A DNA stretch of 64,000 nucleotides from contig CM046866.1 in the NCBI GenBank assembly GCA_025617745.1, positions 20,167,334-20,231,333 of the forward strand, in the 5' to 3' direction. Shown here piece after piece: positions 11,192 to 22,600 of the stretch. The first letter of the stretch is position 1, and each line of letters begins with the position of its first letter. The notes under the pieces were generated by a model. It was not told the DNA's origin, searched no databases, and saw only the letters and a list, made by a program, of their open reading frames with translations. The DNA is from Heliocidaris erythrogramma. Lineage: Eukaryota; Echinodermata; Echinoidea; Camarodonta; Echinometridae. Made by a program: the position numbers and the translations under genes.

Positions 11192-13303
11192 GTGACGACA
11201 CACCATGGACCAGTCCTGTCTAAGCAGACGATGTCCCATAACATCTTACACATTTTTCAGAGCCTATTTTGTCATCTCCTCTTCACTTATTTCTCTTCCT
11301 TCACTAGCGTCAGTCTTAATGTTTTTCTGTTGCCTCACTCTTAACTTCGTGTATGGTATTATTTTGAAGAAAAATGCAGCGTTAAAAAAATAAAGGAATC
11401 AGTCACTTGTAAACAAAATAAGACGCCATTGTATTTTCAGCTGCTTGCACTGGGGCATGTTCGGCGTTTCAAGAGGGAACGAATACCATCCTGCTATTAT
11501 TCGGAGGGCTTTTCAATTTGAAAGTGGGGTTTATTGTATCCCCCGGCAGTATGCCGGAGGATACTTTGGATTCAGCAGCGTTTCGCCGCCGCCGCCGCGT
11601 CACATTCTTGTGTGCGCTCTAGCGGTCACATTTCTCGACGAATTTCTTTCAGACTTCCTGTGGACGTGTATCTTGGTAAAATCTGGACCCCTATAGTTTC
11701 TGGTGATGCTGCCCCCAGTGTTCCGTCTTTTATAGGGTAAAAGGCCATATTTTTGGGGATAGTTTGTGTGCGCTCTAGCGGTCACATTTCTCAACGGATT
11801 TTGTTCAAATTTTGTATGAAGGTGTCTCTTGGTAAAATCTGGAACCCTATAGATTTTGGTGATGCTGCCCCCAGTGTTCCGTCTTTTATAGGGTCAAAGG
11901 TCATATTTTGATAGATGTCTTGTGTGTAATCTTGTGTGCGCTCTGGCGGTCACATTTCTCAACGGATTTCGTTCAAATTTTGCATGAAGGTGTCTCTTGG
12001 TGTAATTTAAAAACCTATAGTGTTTGGTGATGCTGCCACCAGTTTTCCGTCTTTTATAGGGTCAAAGGTCATACTTCAGGGCATGGCGTGAGTGCACTCT
12101 GCAGGCCACATTTCTCAACGGATTTTGTTCAAATTTTGTATGGAGATGTATCTTGGTATAATCTACACATGTTTAATTTTTGGTGATGCTGCCCTCATTG
12201 TTCCGTCCTTTATAGGGTCAAAGGTCATTTTTCCATTTCTTGCACTCTTTCTTCTGCATTTCTCGACGGATTTCATTCAAATTTTGCATGAAGGTGTCCC
12301 TTGGTGTAATCTTAAAATCTGTACTTTTTGGTGATGCTGCCACCAGTGTCCCGTCTTTTATAGGGTCAAAGGTCATATTTCAAGGGATGGCGTGAGTTCA
12401 CTCTGCAGGCCACATTTCTTGATGGATTTCTTTCAAATTTTGTATGGACATGTATCTTGGTATAATCTACACATCTTTACTGTTTGGTGATGCTGCCCTC
12501 ATTGTTCCGTCTTTTATAGGGTCAAAGCTCATTTGTCCCTTTTGTGCACTCTTACTTCTGCATTTCTTGACGGATTTCATTCAAAGTTTGTATGGAGATG
12601 TATCTTGGTATATATAATCTACACATATTTAATTTTTGGTGATGCTGCCCTCATTGTTCCGTCCTTTATATAGGGTCAAAGGTCATTTTTCCATTTCTTG
12701 CACTCTTACTTCTGCATTTCTTGACGGATTTCGTTCAAATTTTGCATGAAGGTGTCTATAGTTTTTGGTGATGCTGCCACCAGTGTTCCGTCTTTTATAG
12801 GGTCAAAGGTCATACTTCAGGGCATGGCGTGAGTGCACTCTGCAGGCCACATTTCTTGATGGATTTCTTTCAAATTTTTTATGGAGATGTATCTTGGTAT
12901 ATCTCTCAACACATTTCTTTCAAATTTTATATGAAGATGTGTCTTAGTGAAACCTACACATCTAATTTCTACACCATCCTTTTGTTTGAGGGAGGGGATG
13001 GGGGAGGGTCTTTGTCCCTCCTTCAAATTGCTGCCAGTGCCGGGGGATACATTTAGCATTGCGCGGCCCCAGCAATGCACATTTCTAGTTTCATTGATCA
13101 TTGACCCTTCTCCTGTGTATTTACAATCAAACGGTTTTAGCTATCAGAATCAGTTTCACTTTCCCTTTATAATGGTGTGAAATAAGGTCATGTTTAAATA
13201 CACCAAACTCTTTATAATTTGATAAATAATTGCATTGCAATTACGTTCATTCATTATAGAACGTCGTCTGCTTAAGCAGGATCGATCCCGAGTGTGACGA
13301 CAT
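11192..13303. mobile_element. 2.1-kb element with imperfect 42-bp inverted ends around a minisatellite
   Basis: Bases 11192-11233 and the reverse complement of 13262-13303 agree at about 31 of 42 positions, with the block TAAGCAGACGA shared near the inner side. Between them lies the minisatellite element 11535-13051. No transposase frame is visible. Confidence 0.5.
11535..13051. repeat. Minisatellite element M2, units of about 150-168 bp
   Basis: Units share a core reading CACATTTCTCAACGGATTTC, then a TGGTGATGCTGCC block, then TTATAGGGTCAAAGGTCAT. That last core recurs near 11891, 12059, 12215, 12363, 12674 and 12800. The element is bracketed by TGTATCCCCCGGCA (11535) and its complement (ending 13051). 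A second copy lies at 52366. Confidence 0.85.
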
Positions 13304-14591
13304 CAAAACAACGCTATATTTCTGGCGAATCCTGGATATTCCAGATGCTGAGAAGAGCTTTTATTTGTGTTGTTTTTATAATCATCAGATACGCAGTTGA
13401 CATAAAACTTATAGGATTGCCATCTGTAAGCTTCCCAGTTTCTAGTGATACATTAATTGCCATATTTGTGATTTTCTTTGAATGTCTACTTTAACAGTAT
13501 AATGTAACGTCCGAAACGTGCTTACAGCGTACCACAAAATACTGTTAAAATGACTCAAAATTTTTTACAAGTAACTTTTGTTGAGATTTTTTTGCAATAA
13601 ATTAGAATTTAGGATATACTAAACCATCCAGCAATGCATTTCATCACATAGTGGCTTCAAAATTATAATTTGTTTATATTTCAATTTGCAGAAAGCTTTA
13701 TAGATGATTCATTAAAATATGAGTTTTTAGCATCCTATTCATGCTTTCTTTATATTCAAAGCTAAATAAAATATTAAAAATAGTTTTCTCAACATGGGAA
13801 AAGATTGTGAAATCATAATTTGCTGATATGTCAAAAAATTGCCGGTAGTTGAAATTTGTAAATTATGTGTTAACAATAAAATTATGTCGCATACATGTGA
13901 ATCATATAATTTGTGTCCAAATTTGTGTAATGACTTACAATGTTTTATTCCATAATGATTGATTCACTCCAGATACATGTACCATAAAATTTGACTAATC
14001 AGCTTTAAATGAGTATTGTGTGTTTCGGACGTTACAACTGTTAACGGAAAATTGGTTTTACTGATAAAGTGACAATGTAATAAGCTCCTCCATTATTTTT
14101 TGCTTAGATGGGTAGCTACCTTAAGATGTTTATAAAATGTTGTAAAAGATAGGTCCTCCAAGTCATACATTTTTTACTACTTCAAAATGAAAATTGTTTC
14201 GGACGTTACGAAACTGTTTACAGAAAATTTTCATTTGATGAGGATATTTTTACCATCAGCACTACTACAATATATTGCTATTTTATTTTAAGCTATTTAT
14301 TTGGAGTAACTAATAAGTGTATTCTAATATGGATATGAGGTAATTAAGTTCTTGTTCTAGTGGGTTAAATGTGGGTCTAAAATGTTTACGGAAGATGTAA
14401 CGTCCGAAACACCATTTTTGATTACACCGTTCCATCAAAATATGAGAGATAGTTCAGATGACATTTAAATTTTTTAAAGATCCATCCATGCTCATTAATC
14501 ATGAATAGAAAAGGAATATATTGGCTTTATATATTTTCCAGCTCCAAACAAAGTGGTATGTCAATTTGGGTTACAAAATTCCGTTAACAAT

Positions 14592-16711
14592 TTGCTGTTC
14601 AGGGATACCTCGGGCACATAAATCAAAGTTGACAATTTTTCATTAAGCTATGGGAGATCAACCTACATGTAGGTCCATGCTACAAGAAAAAGTTAAAACT
14701 GATTTCCAATTCTTTATCTTTAAAAATTTGGGGGCCCTCAAAGTGCCATTGAGCTTTTTGGTCATAGTTAAAAAAACCAGAGCCCTTCCTAAAAACCGCT
14801 ACCATGTACACAGATCAGCGGCCTGCTCGTCCCAAAACTTCTGTATTGCAAGATATCGTGCTCTTTCAACTTTCTCGGTCCTTGAAATCTTCCGTCTTTT
14901 ACGTCCTTTCCCTTACAGTAAATTTCCGTATCCACCATCACCTTCCACCATTGTCTAAGTTTGAAAGTTTGACAGCGAAAATACAGTAATGATGATGTGA
15001 TGCTTTTTAAGAAGAAGTGAAATAAAATCAAGTTCTAAAGCCGCGGGAGCTAGCTAGCTAGCTATAGCCACTGCGCTTGTGAGGGCTAGCTTGCTAGCTA
15101 TAGTGCGAGCAGCAGTATAGTGCATGCACACCGTGCGTAATAACACTGCACTGTTAACATGCATTGAGAATGACTACCTACACGCACCACAGAGTTCTGT
15201 GACAAGCACTGCATCTTTGGGGTTGTACTCTAGTGGACGTGAGATGGCGCTACACAACGTGGTACCCCGGGGTACAACGCTACCCCGGGGTACCGCGTGG
15301 TGCATCATATGAAATTGAAAAATCAAAGTATATTGAGGTGACCCTCCAAATATCTTTTCATAATTATCTGTCGAACGGTTATGTTGGGGACAAAATAGAA
15401 GGCAATGTCATTCATGGACCCTCGACCATGTCGACCGTTCTTCGCGGAAGTTGAAATGTAGTCCCACGTATAGCAGTGCATGCACTAGACAGAAAAATCT
15501 GTCTGTTTGGAGGAGTTTTATAACATTTTTCGAGGCTCTCCTCCAAGAAACCAGACGTAGTCTCAGCGGAGCATATCCCCGAACGAAATATGCACACGAT
15601 GCAGGATTGTTTCTACTCGGGTGTAGTCCCTTGTCCTACCTAGCTGCACGAGCTCCTTGGCTTATCAATCTAGGGGTCGTTTCAAATCAACTCCAGACAG
15701 TCATAACTGTTGTCAGCGATCTATGGAAATGTCATGGACCTGAAAAACTGTTTCACGAAGACATGATAAACGAAAACTCAATGATATCAATACTCATCGG
15801 CGAAAAAACATAGTCTATATCACAGTCCATTGGAATTATCGTCAGTTACCTAAACAGATTTTGAGGCTCAGTTTTCCCCAAACTATTCCAAAATGTAAAA
15901 AATGGCAGCGAAGATGAATGCTTGTGATACAAACATCCCGTTTACATGAAAAGATGTGTTTCTTATGGCATCTTAGAATTTATAAAATTGAGAAAACTTG
16001 AGGAGGCTTTTGCGATGTACGAATCTAGATTTGTAGGTATAAAGAGGATACTGTAATTGACTAAGTACGGAAAGAAGACCCAAATCGTGTCCATTTTAGA
16101 GAAAATGATTAAGATGTCTTATGGCCCAATTTTAGATATTTATTCATTAAAAGATACATATAATATCATTCGTATCAAAGCATTGCGTGAAAACGGGGGG
16201 AAAAAAGCGAAAATACATACATGATAAATTGTCGTCGTTCACATGGGTCTGTATTTATACAGACTGTTCCGTTTTCGATGCTGATTCTATGGTAGACGGA
16301 TGTGGGTATTTTTAATATTAAAGGGAGTGGCAAGTCGTAATCCATGGGCCTGACCAGTTGGCCTGACTCGGGGAAATTCAGATACAATCAGGTCCAATCG
16401 TGCGCTACCGAAGGAATGTTATTGCCGAATTCCTCGCGTGATCGTTAACTCGAATCCCTACATACGTAACCGACCAATGAGATTCAAATACTGGAATAAA
16501 GAACGCGCGATCTTGTTTACTCAAATTTGGGTCAATGTGCGAACTTTTATTAGCTGCGCGCGATAAATTGAAGTCGTTTTGAACTTTGATCCAGAGAAAG
16601 GAGCAGCCAACTGTAAAACCGCCCATAGATTGCGACTTGTCGCTCCCTTTAATCTCATTTACTTGTTGGGGGGTCAAGAAGCCATAAGTACATATTGTTT
16701 GTCTGTACAAT
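14592..16711. other. Intergenic, short palindromes, no gene seen
   Basis: AGCTAGCT-type palindromic runs lie at 15047-15110, and two copies of the palindrome TACCCCGGGGTA at 15263-15274 and 15281-15292. Short open frames here (for example 15451-15813) resemble nothing I recognise. Confidence 0.45.
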
Positions 16712-17061
16712 ATATAATACGGACATTAGTAATACTATCTGGTAAAGGAACGACAGTGACAGTAGTCACAATAGTACGAGAACCTTTCGCTGAACAAGGG
16801 ATACCTGAACAGGTAATATGTGACAATGGGACCCAGTTCACAATCACATCCCAGGAGTTCAAGAAGCTAGCCACAGAGTATGGGTTCCAGATCACAACCT
16901 CCTCACCACACTACCCCAAAGGTCATGGGTTCATCGAGAGACAAGTCCAGACAGCAAAGCAATCAATGATCAAGTGCAGAGAGATGAACGAAGACCCGAA
17001 CCTGGCACTTCTGCACTTACGAGCAACACCTCTGAAAGCTGACATGAAATTCCCAGCAGAG
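16712..17061 (+). pseudogene. Ty3/gypsy integrase fragment, 5' part
   Basis: The frame shows the integrase core patterns EQGIPEQVICDNGTQF and SSPHYPKGHGFIERQVQTAK, holding the second Asp and the Glu of the DDE triad. The first catalytic Asp, the reverse transcriptase and any LTR are missing. The frame is cut at 17061 by an inserted element and resumes at 18222. It is a dead remnant. Confidence 0.85.
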
Positions 17062-18221
17062 TAGTCTAGTTCTGGACACTTTTTATTGAGTTTTTTATTC
17101 GCCGACTATACGCGATAAGCCAAGTGATGGCGCGATCCCGAGAACCGGTTGGCCCCGAAAAAAAGAGTCCAGTGCAATTGCTCCACGCTGACGTCAGGGG
17201 TCAAAAGTTCACATACAAGTGATCATAAATATTCATGAAATCACCGTCAGTCAAACAGGTTTTGCACGTGGTGGGATCCCTGATCTGATCGCGCATATCG
17301 CATATCAGCTCAGCTCGAGCTAGCTGTACACATTATGATGTACTGTATTGTGCATGCATTCGAATTGGATATTAAAACTCTGAGATTTGCAAGAAACAAG
17401 CCGGGAAACGAGGTGCTGAAAACGGAAATAATTGGCATTTAGGACTACATTTGCAACTTCTTACTGATAAAAGTTGTGTGTGAAAATGTAGTCCTGGTCG
17501 TAGCCCAATCAATGCGAAATGGCCATGGCATCGCCATCGCTTTCGGTGCCAGTTCAACGCTCAACTAATAACATGCATTCAAGGCATACATAAAACTTAA
17601 CTCTGCCAAAGCCATCAGAACTGAACTGGCAGCAACATTAGAACTTACTGTTGGAGAGAATAATAGTTTGAAGAAAACTTTGGAAGTTGAATATGCAACA
17701 CACGTATCACAGCTATACACATGTGGAGCACTAGCTAGGTATAGGCCATAGAGTTTAATACGCTAGGCCTACACACACACACACGGACCTACATACAGTA
17801 TTATTAACACGCTATGCATGCATATAACACAGTAGTTATATCTACAAACCTTATTGTATCTTTAGCGAAAATGATGTTATAAGAGGAAGTTTTAATGGTC
17901 ATCATTCATCAAATTTGAATTTAGAGATTAATTTTGATGCAACATAGCACCTCGTTAAGGAATATAAAATCATTTCATCACTAGATCATACCAGATTTCC
18001 CCATTACTACTTCAAAATGATGTCAAGCAAAGACTAGCGCTTTAGCTGGGGAGGCGCGGCCAATTTTAATTGCTCTCCCTGAAAAATCTCAGGGAAAGTC
18101 GTCAGCGTGGAGCAATTGCACTGGACTCTTTTTTTTTTGGGGGGGGGCCAACAGGTTCTCGGGATCGCGCCATCACTCGGCGAATAAAAAAACTCAATAA
18201 AAAGAGTCCAGAACTAGACTA
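17062..18221. mobile_element. 1160-bp TIR element inserted in the gypsy integrase, 9-bp target duplication
   Basis: Inverted repeats 17062-17193 and 18100-18221 begin TAGTCTAGTTCTGGAC and are alike over about 120 bases with one deletion. The 9-bp direct repeat CCAGCAGAG flanks it at 17053-17061 and 18222-18230, and the integrase frame reads on across it. The interior has no transposase. The long TIR and 9-bp duplication suggest a Mutator-like non-autonomous element. Confidence 0.9.
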
Positions 18222-18560
18222 CCAGCAGAGCTGCTGAATGGCAGAAAATACCAAACCACTCTGCCAACAAAGATTCATGTCCCTCTTGACCAAGAGGAGA
18301 CAAGGGCTATTAAGTTAGAAGCAGCACAAGAGATGGGGCAAAGGCACTACAACAAACATGCACAGAACCTACCTGAGCTCGTTGATGAGCAACATGTGCA
18401 TGTTCTGGATCCAGTAACCTAAGTATGGGTTCAAACGAAGATCATCAAAAGAGCTGAAACTCCAAGATCCTACATCATTGAGACGAAATCGGGTCCATAT
18501 CCACCCTACACCACTGCCACATTAAACACACTTTCATGTCAAGCCCTTAGACAGAAGATA
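18222..18560 (+). pseudogene. Ty3/gypsy integrase fragment, 3' part
   Basis: The same frame as 16712-17061 continues after the insertion, with the C-terminal integrase pattern (AAQEMGQRHYNKHAQNLPEL) and an in-frame stop near 18419. It fades after about 18560. No LTR follows. Confidence 0.75.
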
Positions 18561-18616
18561 CAATGCAATGATTCCACACATTTGACATTCATGTGTTATC
18601 TCTATGGCAAAATTAA

Positions 18617-18836
18617 GTGTAACGTCAGTTACCAACATGTTCATGAAAAAATTATCATAGCCAAAAAAATACAATTATAATTCATTTAATATTTTGGCAT
18701 ATCTTAACCTATGAACAAAGGTATATTTACATATTAAACACATCACTCTAACCAATCAGCGACATGACATATTTCAATTTGACTGAATACCCTAAAATTG
18801 CAGGTTCCTTTTCGTGTAACATCAGTTACCGACACA
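18617..18836 (+). repeat. Motif pair C (GTGTAACGTCAGTTACC)
   Basis: Two copies of GTGTAAC(G/A)TCAGTTACC at 18617-18633 and 18814-18830, 197 bases apart, in unlike surroundings. The core resembles the complement of motif A (TGTAACGTCCG). Confidence 0.65.
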
Positions 18837-19217
18837 TTTTTGCTCACTGAAGCTCAACAAATGCAGTTGCATTGAAAAACAAACATAGCGTGCATGTTAC
18901 TAGATTAGATCTACATCACTCATAGGTCCATGCCTATGTGGAACTCTGTCAAACATGCATTCACTGTTGTAGTACTGGTAGTCAAAAACAGACAACAAAA
19001 TCGCTCTAAGCAAGATTTCATTTTCTTAAATTTGCTAGATTACAGTGTACCTGATTCATGGACACTCTTATTATGTGACAAATTGGGGGTTTCAGAGTTG
19101 AAAGTGAAATTTTAAATAATTATTTTCCTCCCGTGTATAAATGATATAGACTGGACTAATCCCCGCGAATACACACATAACCTGTTGAAGCCTATTCACC
19201 TGTTAAAGCTATTTTGG

Positions 19218-19249
19218 AGTACAAGCTTATCTTCAGATAAGCTTGTACT
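19218..19249. repeat. Perfect 15-bp palindrome, 2-base loop
   Basis: AGTACAAGCTTATCT and its exact complement are separated by TC. It lies 333 bp upstream of the TDRD12 start codon. It may be a cruciform or a protein-binding dyad; nothing shows its role. Confidence 0.85.
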
Positions 19250-19581
19250 TGTATGTAGATCTAGACCTACATCAAATATATTTGAATCTTCTCTTCAAAA
19301 AGTAAACAATAAGAACTGCCTTGAACATCAACATGCTTCCAAACAAAAGTCACTAAATTGCTTCTTGTTTTTCATTAGTCATTCATTCTGTCTTCATTGT
19401 CCTTCATTCTGTTCTTTAATTCGTTTTCTCATATACATGTATCTCTTTATGTCTTTCTCTTTGAGTTTGAGCTCTGCGTTGAGTTTATGGCCTTACTTCA
19501 AATCTAATCAGTCATTCTCTCATTTCCTGTTCATTTATCTTTATATTTTCATCCAGATAGCTGAACCTCATTTATGTTAAT

Positions 19582-19608
19582 ATGACGACCAACATCACAC
19601 TTTTAAAG
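19582..19608 (+). CDS. TDRD12: TDRD12 exon 1 (start codon, 9 codons)
   Basis: Reads MTTNITLLK and stops at a gtaagg donor in phase 0, joining directly to IEDPFHFWGK in exon 2. Vertebrate TDRD12 has the same short first coding exon ending in a lysine before IEDP. An in-frame TAG at 19558-19560 lies 24 nt upstream, so the frame cannot start earlier in contiguous sequence. A pyrimidine-rich tract ending in CAG at 19556 could be the acceptor of a 5' UTR intron. Confidence 0.8.
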
Positions 19609-22600
19609 GTAAGGCTGTCTAATGAGTTCAGAGTGCAAAAAATAATTATTATTTTGATATACATCTGAAGGCCAGTATGCAATAAGTGTAAGTATCTTAA
19701 ATTGAAATGGATGGAATGGTATGATGCAACGTGCATAATTTTGAAGTTTCGTAATTCCGAATCACATTTCCCATGGCAGGGGGTTCATAATTCCAAAAAT
19801 GAAATGGGGTTCATAATTCAAAAAATGAAATGGGTTCATAATTCTGAACATTTGATGCATTACTCCGAAGGTTAGTAATTTGGAAAATGAAATAGGATTT
19901 GTATTTCCAAAATGAAAGAGGGTTCATTGTTCATTTTTGATATACATCTGAAGGCTAGTATGCAATAAGTGTAAGTATCTTAAATTGAAATTTTTAGGAA
20001 TGGCATGATGCATAATTCCGAGGTTTCGTAATTCCGAATCACATTTCCCATGGCAGGGGGTTCATAATTCAAAAAATGAAATGGGTCCATAATTCAGAAC
20101 ATTTGATGCATTACTCCGAAGGTTCGTAATTCCGAAAATGCAATAGAGCCCTACATAACTTTTCAGAATTATGAACCCTATTTCATTTTTATGCCTCCGC
20201 ACACCGAAGATGGGTACCGGAGGCATTATGTTTTCGGGTTGTCCGTGTGTCCGTCCGTCTGTCCACTTCTCGTTACCGCGATATCTGAAGAATCATTTGA
20301 GGTAGGAACCTCAAACTTGGTACTAGTATGTATCCCCATACGAAAATGAACTGATTAGATTTTGGGGTAAGTAGGTCAAAGGTCAGAGGTCACAGAGGTC
20401 AATTTACATGAAATTAAATGGAATTACTGGTTTTTAGCACCGTTACCACGATATCTCAAGAACTATCTGAGGTGAGAACTTCAAACTTGGTACCAGTATG
20501 TATCCCCATAGAAAGATGAACTGATTAGCTTTTGGGAAAGAGTTCACAGAGGTCAATTTACATGAAATTACTGGTTTTTAGCCTCGTTACTGCGATATTT
20601 CAAGAACCGTTTGAGGTAAGAACTTCAAACCTGGTACTAGTGTGTATTCCTATACGAAGATGAACTGATTAGATTTTGGGGTAAGGAGGTCAAAGGTCAG
20701 AGGTCACAGAGGTCAGTTTACATGAAATTACATGGAATTACTAGTTTTTAGCACCGTTACCGCGATATCTCAAGAACTGAGGTGAGAACTTCAAACTTGG
20801 TACCAGTATGTATCCCCATAGAAAGTTGAACTGATTAGATTTTGGGTAGTTTTACATTGTTATCACCACATCTCAACTAATTTGTATTCATGACCAGGAG
20901 GAGATAAGTTGGGTTATAAGGTGTAAGGTCAAATGTCAAAGAGGTCAGTTAACATTTAATTAGAGGCTTTTATTCTGGTTATCACAATATTTCAAGAGCA
21001 GTTTGAGCCATCAACTGAATTTAGGCGGAGGCATATAGGAGACGCAGTCGCATTCATCTTGTTGGAATTACAAACCGTCAGAGTAATGAACCTTCGGAAA
21101 AACAAACTTTCAGAATTATGAACCTTAGGAAAAAACAGCCCTTCACACAGCCCATAAATCTTACTATGTTAAGGTGTGGATTTTATGTAGCATTTAGAGA
21201 AAGATGATTTAATACATACATATATTTCTAGATTAATGTGTGAACTTCAGGAGCATTTATGTGCAATGTATCACAGATCTAAACTTGAATGCAGTAGAAT
21301 TCCAAAGTAATACATGATAAAAAATTATAGTAAAACAAAAGACCGTTCAGTTTGGTTCAGAAGAATGATTTAGTTTAATAAAATTCCCTCTGAGTTTTTT
21401 TTTTTTTAACGAGACTTCAAAAGTCTCATAAAAAAAAACTCATTTAAAATATGTGACCTCCTTCATTAGACCTTTTTTTTTTGTTGTTGTTTAACTTGAG
21501 TCTGAGAATTACATTTTACATTTATAAAAGAGCATCAGATAACATGGCACTAGAACAAACATACACTGTATGGAAGAATAAGGTTTCAAGAGTTCAAGTG
21601 CTAGCTACAACTAGACCTCTAAATAGCACAAAATTTTGTGTTTTGTACAGTTTCACTTCATTAGATTTTTCAAATTATTCAATTTAGTAAATATTTCACT
21701 AGTCCTATCAAATAGGAAAAAACTCAGTGTTTAAAGATGAAGAAGTTGAGTTTTGGTCATGCAATTACATTGTGAAAGCAACAGTCTCAAACCAATTCCA
21801 AAAGGTTGACCACATCAGCATAAGAATTGGTGTATACTGTGAGGTTTTGGAATCATCAAAAATGATGAAAAATTGGCCCAATCTTTGGAAACGCATGCAC
21901 TGCACACAGAAAAGGGTATATGGGACTGTACACACATGTGGCATGAATGTTTGGCCTGAACACTTCAGATATTTCTCGTCGTATTTCAAAGATGAAGGCA
22001 TTTGAAGAACAATCCTTTTCATGGGACATTTCTCTAAACTGACATAAAAGCATTGATAAACTAAATTAATTTTCACCTTTCCCAGAACTTAAACTTCGCT
22101 TTATAAGACATAATGCAAAATCACACATGTATTTGCAATCTTTTCAAGCTCTCCTGGCTAACTGGGATTCAATCGTTTGTAGAGTTTGGGTGTCGTAAGT
22201 GCCAGAGCGCATAGTTCTTTACATTCTTTTACAGATTGAGGACCCCTTCCACTTTTGGGGGAAGGAGGTGCTAGGACCTGGAATGTCACAGGAGACCATT
22301 CAATTCCAGGAACTCTGTGATGAGATTGAGGACTACTGCTCCTCAGACCAGTACATTATAGAACATGTAAACAATCCTGTCAAGGGTAAGGTATGTAGAC
22401 TACTACCCTAACCAGTACATCATACAGATTGTAAACATTCCTGTCAAGGGTAAGGTATTTAGCTAATTCTCTAACCAGTACATCATACAGCTTGTAAACA
22501 TTCTAGGGCTTATTATAAATCCAACAGGTTAAATTTGTCTTGCACTTTCCTTTAACCCATTTGCCCATATTCTGAACTCTGGTTTAACTTAAACTGCAGT

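Larger units (their letters stand above)
9168..14591. repeat. Dispersed motif cluster A (GTTTCGGACGTTACA)
   Basis: A conserved motif, GTTTCGGACGTTACA followed after a few bases by TGTTAAC or a variant, occurs at 9168, 9522, 14022 and 14196 (+), and inverted at 13490-13516 and 14384-14410. A partial copy is at 14568-14591. Spacings are about 354, 532, 174, 188 and 186 bases. DNA between copies is not alike. A minisatellite element separates the two halves of the cluster. Confidence 0.75.

Noticed and set aside
15412..15813. 120-codon frame at 15451
   Set aside because: No homology pattern, no splice context, and composition like its surroundings.
19136..19143. TATAAATG as a TATA box for TDRD12
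   Set aside because: It is about 445 bp before the ATG in AT-rich DNA, and nothing else marks a start site there.
22381..22390. Donor gtaagg at 22386 for exon 2
   Set aside because: It would put exon 3 out of frame. The gtatgt at 22391 keeps VKGK-MYLAQRPSD intact.
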